A program made the position numbers and the translations under genes. Below, one piece after another: positions 10,362-19,595 of a stretch of 64,000 nt of DNA. The notes beneath the pieces were generated by a model that had not been told where the DNA came from, made no database searches, and worked only from the letters and a program-made list of their open reading frames with translations. Each line of letters starts with the position of its first letter. The first letter of the stretch is position 1. This DNA comes from Odiellus spinosus (lineage: Eukaryota > Arthropoda > Arachnida > Opiliones > Phalangiidae), in the NCBI GenBank assembly GCA_963920705.1, contig CAWUCO010000002.1, forward strand, positions 1,054,001-1,118,000. The letters run 5' to 3'.

Positions 10362-11780
10362 GAGCTGGGAATCGGATAATGAATAACTTAGGCTCCTTTT
10401 CGGTTTGTTCCCATTTTGCCCAAATATTTCGCCCAAAATTATCTATTCCCATTTCGCCCAATCCTACTTCACCCAAACGTATTTGGCCCAAAATTATCGA
10501 TTCCCAATTAGCCCAAACCAAAATTTCCTTGTCCCACTTCGCCCAATCATTTTATCAGTTAGTAAAGAATTATCTATTCCCATTTCGCTCAACCTTTTCC
10601 CGTTTCGCCTAAAATTGTTAGGTTAGGTTACCAAAACTAATAAAATAAATTTTTCTTTAGATTGGGTTGGGTTAGGTAGGGTTTTGGTTGGGTTAGGTTA
10701 GGTTAGGTTAGGTTAAGGTAGATTATGTTGGGTTAAGGTAGATTATGTTGGGTTAAGATAGATTGTATTGGATTGGGTTGGGTTAGGTTACCAAAATCAA
10801 TAAAGAAAATAGTTCTTAAGATTGAGTTGGGTTATGTTGGCTTGGGTTAGGTTATGTTAACAAAACTAATAAAGGAAATTGTTCTATAGATTGGGTTGGG
10901 TTAGGGTTGGTTGGGTTAAGGTAGGTTGGGTTGGGTTAGGTTACCAAAATTAATAAAGTAAATTGTTTAGTGACATCAAGAAGTGCGTGTAGAAATAATT
11001 AAACAGGACGAAGGAACCGATCAAGAGGATTTTGTTCGCATATGCCTTGGGTGTGGATTGGGCGAAATAATAATTTGGCAAAAATGGAATTATGCGAAAT
11101 GTGATTTGGGGAAATGAGAATTAGGGGAAATGGGATTGGACGAAATAGGATTGGGCCTAATAAATTGGGCTGATTGGGAACTGGGCCAGTTGGGATTGGG
11201 CCAGTTGGGATTGGGCCAATTGAGATTGGGCGAAATGGGAATTGGGCCAAATGTTTTGGGCGAATCGGGGTAGAACCTTTATTCAGATATTTTAATCTCG
11301 GATAAATTAAGTTAATATAAATCCACAAATTATGGCATATAAACAGAATCGTATTCAAATGCTGGATACGAATTAGACCCGGACATAAAATTTCAATTAA
11401 TAAACGAATTATCCATAAATTTATTTGAACGGATAACGGGCCGAGATAAAAATACGACGTTTCTCGATATCCCTAACATTGAATAAAATATAATAATTCC
11501 ATTTTGTTCATCTAAATCGAAAGGAACAGTTCTAGCTTCGAGATCTCAATTTTGGGTTAAAATAGACGAAGAAACTCTTTGGTTTCAAATTGTCGTTATC
11601 GGCGAATGAATAACTTTATAACTCGTATCAATTTCCTAAATAACAATGAGTAGGAATTGTAAGTTTGCCGTTACATTCGGGTATCCGTTAACTCGAATAA
11701 AAAATGGATATTTTAATATCCGATTGACATTCACGATGGTCTTATTCAATTGAAACAAAAGTTATACGAATTCCGAGCTC
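10362..11780. mobile_element. TA-flanked composite repeat in receptor intron 6
   Basis: It begins GAGCTGGGAATCGGATAAT and ends TTATACGAATTCCGAGCTC with TA outside both ends, the same terminal word as the 779 element. The left part is a run of GCCCAA-rich words, the centre is TTAGG-rich, and the right part has TTGGGC words, so the arms are loosely inverted. No coding sequence. Confidence 0.45.
10640..10955 (+). repeat. Interstitial telomere-like (TTAGG/TTGGG) stretch
   Basis: Dense GGTTAGGTT and GGGTTGGGTT words, with the purest run GTTAGGTTAGGTTAGGTTAGG near 10690. Interrupting segments ACCAAAAnTAATAAA recur four times, so it is a degenerate higher-order repeat and not a clean telomere array. 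Confidence 0.6.
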
Positions 11781-12054
11781 TATTCGTAATTTTGTTTTTG
11801 CAGCGTATCATGGTACGTCGAATCAGGAATTTATGTCCGCGACTTTTCGAGTGACATGAATTTCGGCATTCAGTACTTGGAAGAAGCTCACGCGCGAAAT
11901 AGACAGCCAATCAATGGAATGGTGATGATCAACACGATACTGCCATTAATAATACTAGCATTTGGCTGTCTACTGGCTGTAACTCAACTACGACTACCAA
12001 TATTTTGAGGCTAGAAATGGAAGAGGTAATTAGGGATACGTAACTTCCTATAAT

Positions 12055-12335
12055 CAAGAAGGATCAGATAAGGAGAGGAAAAGTGGGAACGGCGCGGCTC
12101 CTACTGCGTCGGCCTAAACTCCCACTCTGGGAGAACGGGGGTAGAGATGTTTCGTGGTAAAATGTTGTCTCGTGGGTAAAACGAATCCTTTATGAGACGC
12201 GCTAGCTAGCGACCACGTGACAACAGTTTACCTCGAGATTTTCCTATCCCCCCTTTCCACCCGAGTGGGAGGTTGGCTCTTCTCTCTCTAACTCAACGCA
12301 GCCCCACTTTTCCTCCCCTTGTCTGATCCTTCTTG
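12055..12335. mobile_element. 281-bp palindromic MITE, family 1 copy A (CA...TG ends, 7-bp duplication)
   Basis: Ends CAAGAAGGATCAGA and TCTGATCCTTCTTG; target duplication CTATAAT at 12048-12054 and 12336-12342. Centre contains ACGCGCTAGCTAGCG. Same length as copies at 36340 and 37713. No ORF. Confidence 0.85.
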
Positions 12336-12342
12336 CTATAAT

Positions 12343-13196
12343 GGACGTGTAGACACGCTGTAGACCAGACAGTAATGGGTCTGGGATAATATATTCTCTA
12401 TCGTGGCGACATCTTCGAGTTTATCCGTAAAATACCGTTATAATACACGTTTCTTATCGAAACTAGATTAAAATTAAACTTAAAATATTTAAATTCTACC
12501 ACGAACTACGTCCGACTTAAACAATTCGTCTGAAGTAAAGTTCTAGCGATATTAGAACGCGAGATAGGTACGAAAATGATCCAAATAAGTTATTTTTAAC
12601 AAGATTCGCTAATCTCTGACGTTAAAATTATCAAAATTACATCATGAACTAAAGATTTCAATTTAAAGTTAAGTGAAAACCGCGAACTAATAGCGTTCGT
12701 GGTTCGTTTAATAATAGGTACGGAAAATGATCTATACCGCCTTACTTACAAAAACCAAATAGGTATTACTTTTGCATATATTAATTTTGTAGCTCCTTAA
12801 CCCAGAGACTCAGAGGTATAAAATTTTGAATATGGAGTTAAAATTGTAAGATGAAAACTAAAAAATTTAATCCAAATGGTTCTTTATATAAAATAACACC
12901 CCGATCGAAGCAACAGCTTGAATTTTTTTTTTTTTTTCAATTTTGTAACTGCATTTCTCTCTAAACTATCCCAAGTTTCGGTGAGTTCAATTTCTTACAG
13001 TTTTTCCCGAAACGTTTCTCTTTCACTTCAATAGCTTTCCATAAACTATTTTTTCCTAAATCAAAGGCCCTAGAGTGTGATATTTTACAATAAAGAATGC
13101 ACGTTTCTATTTCTATTCTATTATTTCCCAAATCATTCTTTAACTGGATTTAGATTCGATATTTATACACCTTGGGTAGTATTAGATTGTTTCACC
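12343..13196. other. Intergenic DNA, nothing recognised
   Basis: AT-rich, downstream of the receptor stop. No exon, RNA gene or clear repeat; a poly-T tract lies at ~12928-12938. Confidence 0.4.
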
Positions 13197-14103
13197 CAAG
13201 GTTAGTAAAGAGACAGGTTAGGCAGATTATGACGTCAGCCGGAAGTTACCTAGCGCGCAGCCATCTTCCAAATTCCTTTGACAATTGCTAGATGGCGGTT
13301 TATATTGTAATTACGGCAGGAATTTCAAACTAATATCAGAGGTATATAATAATATGAAAGGTAGGCAAAATCGACGAACAACAAGTGCCCGGCGTAAATC
13401 GCGGCGGATCGACACACCGCTTTACTCCCAAAAAATAGTTACACCATTTTGAACCTCACTTAATTTTCCCTACGCACACTTCCGGAACTCGCGAGCCGAA
13501 GTCAACCTTCGACTCCGTTTTAACAGACAGCCTGACTCCCGAGACAGGAAGTTCTAAACACAAATCGAACCGTCTTGTTTATACAAAGACCATTTACTAG
13601 AGTAGCGACATTGAGAAGTCCAGCGCGAGCTAGTGGCCTAGATAGTCAGCAGCGGGCTCTTGTTGTTCGTGATTTTTAGCATTGGTAGTATAGGGGCTTT
13701 CATACTTCCCCCCGAAGGCGGTTATATATATACCTCTGCTAATATCCAATATGTTGTTTCCAATGAACTTTGCCAGGTGGCACTTAGTAAGTCGATTGTC
13801 ATATAGCGTAGGTAACGCTTTAACATACTTTTCACTATAATCAAGCATAAATTTCACTATATTATAATTTTAAAGCAGACGCCGGTCGTTCAGTTCAGTT
13901 GGTATTCCACTGAGTCGCTTGAGTCGGCTTGACCTTAATGCCACCTGTCAACGTTCATTGGAAACAAGATATTGGATATTAGTTTGAAATTCCCGCCGTA
14001 ATTACAATATTAACCGCCATCTAGCAATTGTCAAAGGAATTTGGAAGATGGCTGCGCTAGGCTGACGTCCAAATCTGCCTAACCTGTCTCTTTACTAACC
14101 TTG
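13197..14103. mobile_element. Palindromic MITE, family 3 (CAAGG...CCTTG), split by another MITE
   Basis: Arms of about 140 bp pair: CAAGGTTAGTAAAGAGACAG on the left and CTGTCTCTTTACTAACCTTG on the right. Flanks GTTTCACC and GTTTGACC fit an 8-bp target duplication with one mismatch. Removing the nested 13337-13738 element and one duplication leaves about 500 bp that is nearly palindromic throughout. Confidence 0.65.
13337..13738. mobile_element. 402-bp MITE, family 2 copy 1 (CAGAGG...CCTCTG, 7-bp duplication), nested
   Basis: Inserted in the left arm of the family-3 element with duplication CTAATAT at 13330-13336 and 13739-13745. Its ends begin CAGAGGTATATAATAA; the right arm retains the CTTTCATACTTCCCCCCGA stem. 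A second copy is at 18598-19015. No credible ORF. Confidence 0.85.
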
Positions 14104-14104
14104 G

Positions 14105-14402
14105 TTTGACCTATTTTTTTGCATATTATAAATTAATTTTAATTAAAGGGAGGTTTTAACCTAACAAATGTTTTTTTAACGATCCCGTATCGTTTAAATA
14201 ACCCTAATCCAATTGTAAACATAATTACAAACAAATATTAAACTAGAAATAAATTTAAAACTTATATATTTAAATAAAAATTAAGGATTTGAAACTAAAG
14301 CTTATTACGAAAACACAATAATTATTATATTAATTATTATTAATTAAAAGAACGCGATTATTAAAACTTATTTTTTTTTGTACAAAATGAAAACAACAAC
14401 TC
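14105..14402. repeat. Degraded relative of the TTAA MITEs, plus AT-rich DNA
   Basis: From ~14145 the words TTAAAGGGAGG, AACGATCCCGTATCGTTTAAATA and ATTACAAACAAATATTAAAC follow the 1526-1898 MITE in order, but no partner end is visible, so it is a fragment. Confidence 0.45.
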
Positions 14403-15316
14403 TTTATTAGCAAACGTGTATGACATAATATTTTTACAGACATTTATTGAAGAAAGAGATCGCTTTCTTCAGCAACCTTTTTGCCCCTTGTTTACGCAGG
14501 CATTGTCCGGACTCAACTGTCTAATCATCAATTCTTCGCTTTGAGATTCCAAATCGTCCAGCTGAAGCATATCCGCAATTTTTAACATTTTTTGGCAAGT
14601 TTTCTTCAAATTGCTGGCCATTCCCAAATAGAGATATTCGAGTAGGTCTTTGAGGACATCTCCGTCCATCAGGTCGCGGAAGTCTACCATCCCCTCTTGT
14701 CTCTCCTTCATTCCGCTTTCGAACATGACCCGGAAATATTCCGACCTAATCGACACCACGCATTTATGGCTTTGATGGTGAAGTCCGAATGATTGCCAAA
14801 TTCGAAAAGATTATTCATGATCATCGTGGGAACATGGGAGTCGGGAGATGTTTTCTTCTTTGGTGGATTCCAACGTAATCCAAAGTTTGCCTTCGAAGTG
14901 GAGTGTTAAATTTCCATTAGGTAAATACAGATCTTGTCGCTTCAAAATATCTTTTAAAAGGAAAAATATCTTCTCCGCATGATCTGGGTTCATATTGGAT
15001 TAATTCAATTGTTTTAGTTTCATGTTTCTGACCATCAGCTGCCAAAATTGATACTTCGAATTGAACCATAACTTCGTACGGACGGTTTAAATCCGGTGTC
15101 AAATAAGTGGATAGGTACTCTTCAAGAAGATCATTTTCTCCATCATATACAAAAGCATCTACATTGCATTCGACCTCTCTAAACTTATGGACTAAAAAGA
15201 TTATCTCGAAATTCCACAACGTCCAGGAAACATGTAACTGTCCAGTCGAACTTGAATTCAATACATTCTACGCTTTTTGAAGATTCCCACCTTCTTCCGC
15301 CTTCGTTGATGGCCAT
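14403..15316 (-). pseudogene. MATH-BTB (SPOP-like) pseudogene, head-to-head partner of the plus-strand gene
   Basis: The minus strand shows the plus-strand MATH-BTB gene domain by domain: ATG at 15316 (MAINEGG), MATH part (YEVMVQFEVSILAADGQK, then LTLHFEGKLWITLES), BTB part (SIRSEYFRVMFESGMKE, DVLKDLLEYLYLG), and BACK-like LKIADMLQLDDLE. A poly-A signal is at 14403-14408 (TTTATT on the plus strand). The frame changes several times (near 15200, 14990 and 14780), there is an early in-frame stop, and the MATH part is shortened relative to the intact copy. The last helices after DNAC are replaced by a short frame ending at 14469. The intact copy is at 16233-17189. Confidence 0.85.
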
Positions 15317-15330
15317 CGCTGGATGAAAAG

Positions 15331-16130
15331 GTTTCTACAAGTAGAAATAAAAAAGAGTTAACACACTTGTTTTCAGACAGGATTTGAGGAGAAATAGTTA
15401 AACGATAAGAGTGTATACAGCCGGCACATTTACCTGGATCTTCCATGATAGTATTAAGGGGTTTACTTTTATGAAATAACTTCGGTAATGAAATAACCAG
15501 AACTCAAATTAACTGGCGCTAAAAAAATTAATTAATAAAATAAAATATTATGAAATTTAAAAAAAATAATAAAGAAATGAACGTAGTGAGACTATTTAAC
15601 AATGAAATAACCCGAATGAGCCGAGTCAAAATTGAGAAGTAATGTGTAAAGGTTGCCTTATCTTATATACTCGCCTATACTTTATCTTCGTCAGTTTTTT
15701 TAATCATGAATTTCAACAATTAAATATACTTAAAAAATTGCTTTTAAATAATAAAAAAAAAAAAAAACGATTTTTCTCTAACCGCGTGAAATCTAAGTTT
15801 ATAATTTAAAAAATATACTATTTAAGTTTGGTTAAGTATGAGTAAAGGTTAAAGGTTAAGACGTAATATATAAAAGAATTATAGAATTAAATTGTTGAAA
15901 TTCATGATTAAAAAAACAGACCGGGAAAAAGTACAGGCGAGTATATAAGATAAAGTTATCTATACTCTACACTTCACTTCGTAATTTTGACTTGTCGCAG
16001 TTGGAAGTTATTTTTTTGTATGGAATGTTAATTATATTTTTAACGCGAAGTAATTAAAGTTCAGTTTAATATTGTCTAAGTTAGTCTATAAAATTAAACT
16101 ACTTAATACTAGCTTAATACTATCAGCAAA
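15331..16130. promoter_or_regulatory. Shared inverted-repeat 5' region of the two MATH-BTB copies
   Basis: The two genes point away from this region. AACTTTATCTTATATACTCGCC-like blocks pair: around 15655-15720 on one side and 15890-15960 on the other (TTCATGATTAAAAAAAC and GGCGAGTATATAAGATAAAG type words, inverted). TATATAAG near 15943 and its mirror near 15665 are TATA-like. Both copies also keep a splice acceptor-like pyrimidine-CTTGCAG/CTTGTAG just before AAACCTTTT upstream of the ATG, so a 5' UTR intron is likely. Confidence 0.5.
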
Positions 16131-16232
16131 GGTCCGGGTGCTAGTCGTTCAACCATTCTCCTCAAATCCTATTTGAAAACAAGCGTGTTAACCCTCTATT
16201 TGTCTCTACTTGCAGAAACCTTTTATCCAGCG

Positions 16233-17189
16233 ATGGCCAGCAACGAAGGCGAAAATCCGTGGTGGGAATCTTCAAAAACCGAAGAATGTATGGAATTCAA
16301 CTATGACTGGACAATTAATAGTTTCTTGGAAGTTGCAAAATTAACGGATGATCTACGTAGCCCAATGTTCGTTTTACCGACTAACTTAATAGGAATTAAA
16401 TGCAAAATCTTTGCTGCTGTTTATCCGCGAGAAGTAAATGAGGCTTGTGAAAATTACCTATACGCTAATTTGTTACTGAGAGGTTTACAGCCTCCGTACG
16501 AAGTTATGGTTCAGTACGAAATATCAATTTTGGCAGCTGATGGTCAGAAGCTTCAAACTAAAACTATTGAATTAATGAAATATAAATCAAACAGAGAAGG
16601 TATTTTGCCTTTGAAAGAGATTGAGAAGCGACAAGATCTATATTTGCGTAATGGAAATTTGACACTCCACTTCGAAGGGAAACTTTGGATTACGTTGGAA
16701 TCCAGCAAAGAAAAAGATTTGCCAGTGAAAACGTCTCCCGACTCCAATGTTCCCACGATGATTGCGAAGCATTTTTTCGAATCTGGAAATAATTCTGACG
16801 TCACCATCAAAGCCGGAAGTCGAGAGTTGAAGTGCCACAAATGCGTCCTGTCGATCAGGTCGGAATATTTCCGGGCCATGTTCGAAAGCGGAATGAAGGA
16901 GAGCCAAGAGGGGGTGGTAGACTTCAGTGACCAGATGGACGGAGATGTCCTCAAAGACCTACTCGAATATCTTAATTTGGGAATGGCCAGCAATTTGAAG
17001 AAGACCTGTCAGAAAATGCTCAAAATTGCGGATATGTTTCAGTTGGACGACTTGAAAACTCGAAGCGAAGAAGAGCTGATTGGACAGTTGAGTCCCGACA
17101 ATGCCTGGGATATAGCGGTGTTAGCGCGTAAACAAGGGGCAAAGAAGTTGCTGAAGAAAGCGATCGCGTTCTTAAATAAATGTCTGTAA
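16233..17189 (+). CDS. MATH-BTB domain protein (speckle-type POZ-like, CUL3 adaptor type)
   Basis: 318 residues, intronless coding region. I start at the ATG at 16233 (MASNEGENPWW): the upstream frame has no ATG, and a CTTGCAG acceptor sits just before it, matching the pseudogene copy. MATH domain about residues 20-157 (EFNYDWTINSFL, PYEVMVQYEISILAADGQK, GNLTLHFEGKLWITLES). BTB about 173-275 (SDVTIKAGSRELKCHKCVL, SEYFRAMFESGMKE, VLKDLLEYLNLG). BACK-like C-terminus 283-318 (KIADMFQLDD, NAWDIAVLARKQGAKKLL). By family, such proteins bring substrates, bound by MATH, to Cullin-3 ubiquitin ligases through BTB. No nuclear-localisation tail like that of vertebrate SPOP is seen. It belongs to a type often expanded in arthropods; the neighbour at 14403-15316 is a broken inverted duplicate. 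Confidence 0.9.
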   Translation: MASNEGENPWWESSKTEECMEFNYDWTINSFLEVAKLTDDLRSPMFVLPTNLIGIKCKIFAAVYPREVNEACENYLYANLLLRGLQPPYEVMVQYEISILAADGQKLQTKTIELMKYKSNREGILPLKEIEKRQDLYLRNGNLTLHFEGKLWITLESSKEKDLPVKTSPDSNVPTMIAKHFFESGNNSDVTIKAGSRELKCHKCVLSIRSEYFRAMFESGMKESQEGVVDFSDQMDGDVLKDLLEYLNLGMASNLKKTCQKMLKIADMFQLDDLKTRSEEELIGQLSPDNAWDIAVLARKQGAKKLLKKAIAFLNKCL

Positions 17190-17214
17190 AAATATTATGT
17201 CATACACGTTTGCT

Positions 17215-17220
17215 AATAAA
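17215..17220 (+). terminator. Poly-A signal AATAAA of the MATH-BTB gene
   Basis: AATAAA lies 26 bases after the stop, within GTTTGCTAATAAAGAG. The same context is present inverted in the pseudogene at 14403-14408. Confidence 0.75.
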
Positions 17221-17381
17221 GAGTTATTTTCATATTAAACAAAAAAGTTGTAATAACTTCCGTGACTTATCCGTCTTTTAATTAATAGTAAATAATATAA
17301 TAACTAGGCATAAACCATAGTTTCACACCTTCATTTTTATTTGGAGCTAAAAATGGCACAGTTTTGTTTAAATTATTTCCA

Positions 17382-17575
17382 AGGTTTGGTAAAAAGTCAA
17401 TATAAAATCGGGCCAATCATATTATTACAACCTTCAACTATGCCGGCGTTTGGTGGCCAAGGTCTTAGGCGTCAAATATCGGCCTACTATTTTAATTTAA
17501 GGACTTTACAAGGCTGAAATAATATGATTGGTCCAATTTTATATTTACTTTTAATCAAATTTTATCAAACTTTAG
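17382..17575. repeat. Short inverted-repeat element
   Basis: AATATAAAATCGGGCCAATC near 17400 pairs with GATTGGTCCAATTTTATATT near 17530; about 60-bp arms around a 70-bp centre. Possibly a small MITE; no clear target duplication. Confidence 0.5.
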
Positions 17576-18590
17576 AAATTAATTTAAACACCAAAAATGT
17601 GTCTAAAAATTCGGAAACAATTCTGGACTACGTTTTTTGTCACGGTGATTCCGAAAATAAATTCATTCAAGTTCAGCTTTAAGGTCAATTTAAGATTTCA
17701 AATTTGAACCTAGGAGAAAATAGTGAGAAGGAGTTTTGGACTGCCTGTTTTCCCATTGAAACTCGCTTACCGCTTTCTGGCCTCTAGCTACTAGCTTCCC
17801 CCCGTTTTCTCCTTCGTTCTAGTGGTACATTCACGCGCCACTAGTTTGGCGCATGTCGTCAACTCGTCGTCATATGTAAGAGTTGAGAATTCGTGCGAAT
17901 AGGGCTGAACATATTTACACGAATACATAATATTCATTAGGAACGTACAATAATACAAACCATTATCTTGCGTTTTAAAACTACTACACGAACTCCAAGC
18001 ACGAAGAATTAAGGAATAGAAAGGTTTAGTCATTGGTTCTGGCCACAGTTTCCTGCGGAACGGGATGCAAGATTTGGTCCCATTTCTCCCAAAAATGACA
18101 TAGCAAGATACATTTCTCCCGATTCTACTTGTTGGGGATAAATTATAATTTGGAGATTACGGCAATTGGAATAAATGGGAACCGAACCGATCAGGGTTAC
18201 GAAGCCGTAATTATTAAAACCAGCTGGTAAATAACGTAGAAATTCGGGTCATTTTTTCGATTCAATTGAAATTGTATTTGGATTATTTGTTTATATTAAC
18301 TTCAAAAGATAAAAATTCTTCATTAATTGCGTGTGTTTGAAGATACTATTTTTATTATTTATTAAAAGATAGTTAATGGCTAAGGAAGGAGCACAATCCC
18401 AAAGCTTCCGACAAAAGATTAAAATAATCGCCATGAAAAATCAATCTATTAATTAAGCCTGATTTTCCGCCGAAAGTTACCGATTTAAACACTAGATGGC
18501 GCTCTACATCGAACAGGGGATCCCCTTTTTTTGTTGGGATATCGAGAAGAAGAAAACACCTGACGGTCGAAACGCACGCCACACAAATGG
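17576..18590. other. Intergenic DNA, nothing firm
   Basis: No convincing exon. Short open frames on the minus strand around 17800-18700 have no recognisable domain and overlap the next MITE. Confidence 0.35.
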
Positions 18591-18597
18591 GTCTTAT

Positions 18598-19015
18598 CAG
18601 AGGTATATAATAACCCCCTTCGGGGGGAAGTATGAAAGGTAGGCAAAATCGACGAACAACGAGTGCCCGGCGTAAATCGCGGCGGATCGACACACCGCTT
18701 TACTCCCAAAAAATAGTTACACCATTTTGAACCTCACTAAATTTTCCCTACGCACACTTCCGGAACTCGCGAGCTGAAATCAACCTTCGACTCCAATTTA
18801 ACAGACAGCCTGACTCCTGAGACAGGAAGTTCTAAACACAAATCGAGCCGTCTTGTTTATACAAAGACCATTTACTAGAGTAGCGACATTGAGAAGTCCA
18901 GCGCGAGCTAGTGGCCTAGATAGTCAGCAGCGGGCTCTCGTTGTTCGTGATTTTTAGCATTGGTAGTCTAGGGGCTTTCATACTTTCCCCCGAATGGGGT
19001 TATTATATACCTCTG
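18598..19015. mobile_element. 418-bp MITE, family 2 copy 2 (CAGAGG...CCTCTG, 7-bp duplication)
   Basis: Target duplication GTCTTAT at 18591-18597 and 19016-19022. The terminal stem includes AACCCCCTTCGGGGGGAAGT, which is itself a small hairpin. The interior is about 95 percent like copy 1 by eye (the CCCGGCGTAAATCGCGGCGG block is identical). Confidence 0.85.
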
Positions 19016-19022
19016 GTCTTAT

Positions 19023-19595
19023 CTATTGTAAAGAAAGGGTCAGAGTTCCCCTTTCTAAGCGGGAGAAAAATATTTTCTCCTTTGTGGAAACACCGTTTAC
19101 CCCTGACGGTTTTCATTCGGAACTAGGACTCTGGGTTAACTCAATGGAGAAATTAGAAGGGTGTCTTTCATCCTACGGTTATTTAAAATTAATCAAGCGT
19201 AATTTTCCATTAACATCTCAAAACAAGACGGTTCGCAGGGGCCCGGAATAGTAATTTCACGCGGTAATATGACTTTAAACTCTTACACATGCTGCATAAT
19301 ATAACTACACACTAAAATTAAAGCCAAAAAAAAAAAAAAAAAACTAACTAAAAGTAAGCCAATGTTAAACAGCTCATAATAGTAGGAGAAAAATCTCCAA
19401 ATACAATTAAATCTTTCCCAGGGTTTTCAGTACCGAAATATGTTCTATTATATCACGAATACTTTTATTTGAATAGATTGGTTTATGTCTGCGATATTAT
19501 AAGGTTTCGTGTACTCTCTGGAGTTTCGGTACGCACAAGGCTAGATTCACTTAAAATTATGATACCATCTTTCTAGAAGGTATGGAAACATAAGG
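19023..19595. other. Intergenic DNA between MITE and minisatellite
   Basis: Nothing recognised. A 19-base A-rich tract lies near 19325. Confidence 0.35.

Larger units (their letters stand above)
2134..12008 (+). pseudogene. Ionotropic receptor (IR/iGluR-like) gene, interrupted in exon 2 by two transposons
   Basis: Exons read: 2134-2267 (ATG start), 2743 to about 3145, 8736-8906, 8975-9125, 9712-9929, 10015-10316, 11804-12008 (TGA). Introns have GT-AG ends, and exons 3-7 are phase-consistent (1047 nt, 348 residues plus stop). Exons 1-2 give the first ligand-binding lobe (FGGFTGGLYQSVLRKF, then NFSITQKEYVSS). Exon 3 gives the pre-TM1 part (TDIVIPFRQPLLEL); exon 4 TM1 and pore (VWICIFSYVTFAS, SLLFNQ); exon 5 TM3; exon 6 the second lobe; exon 7 TM4 (LPLIILAFGCLLAVTQL). 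Such channels are sensory ligand-gated cation channels. Exon 2 is broken by a MITE at 2830-3129: joining the flanks at one TTAA keeps the frame open. A LINE follows at 3146. No exon 2 donor is visible before the LINE, so the locus is probably dead unless an alternative 5' exon is used; exons 3-7 show no stops, so the loss looks recent. Confidence 0.75.

Noticed and set aside
10640-10955. True telomere or chromosome end
   Set aside because: Degenerate, spaced by other sequence and inside a receptor intron.
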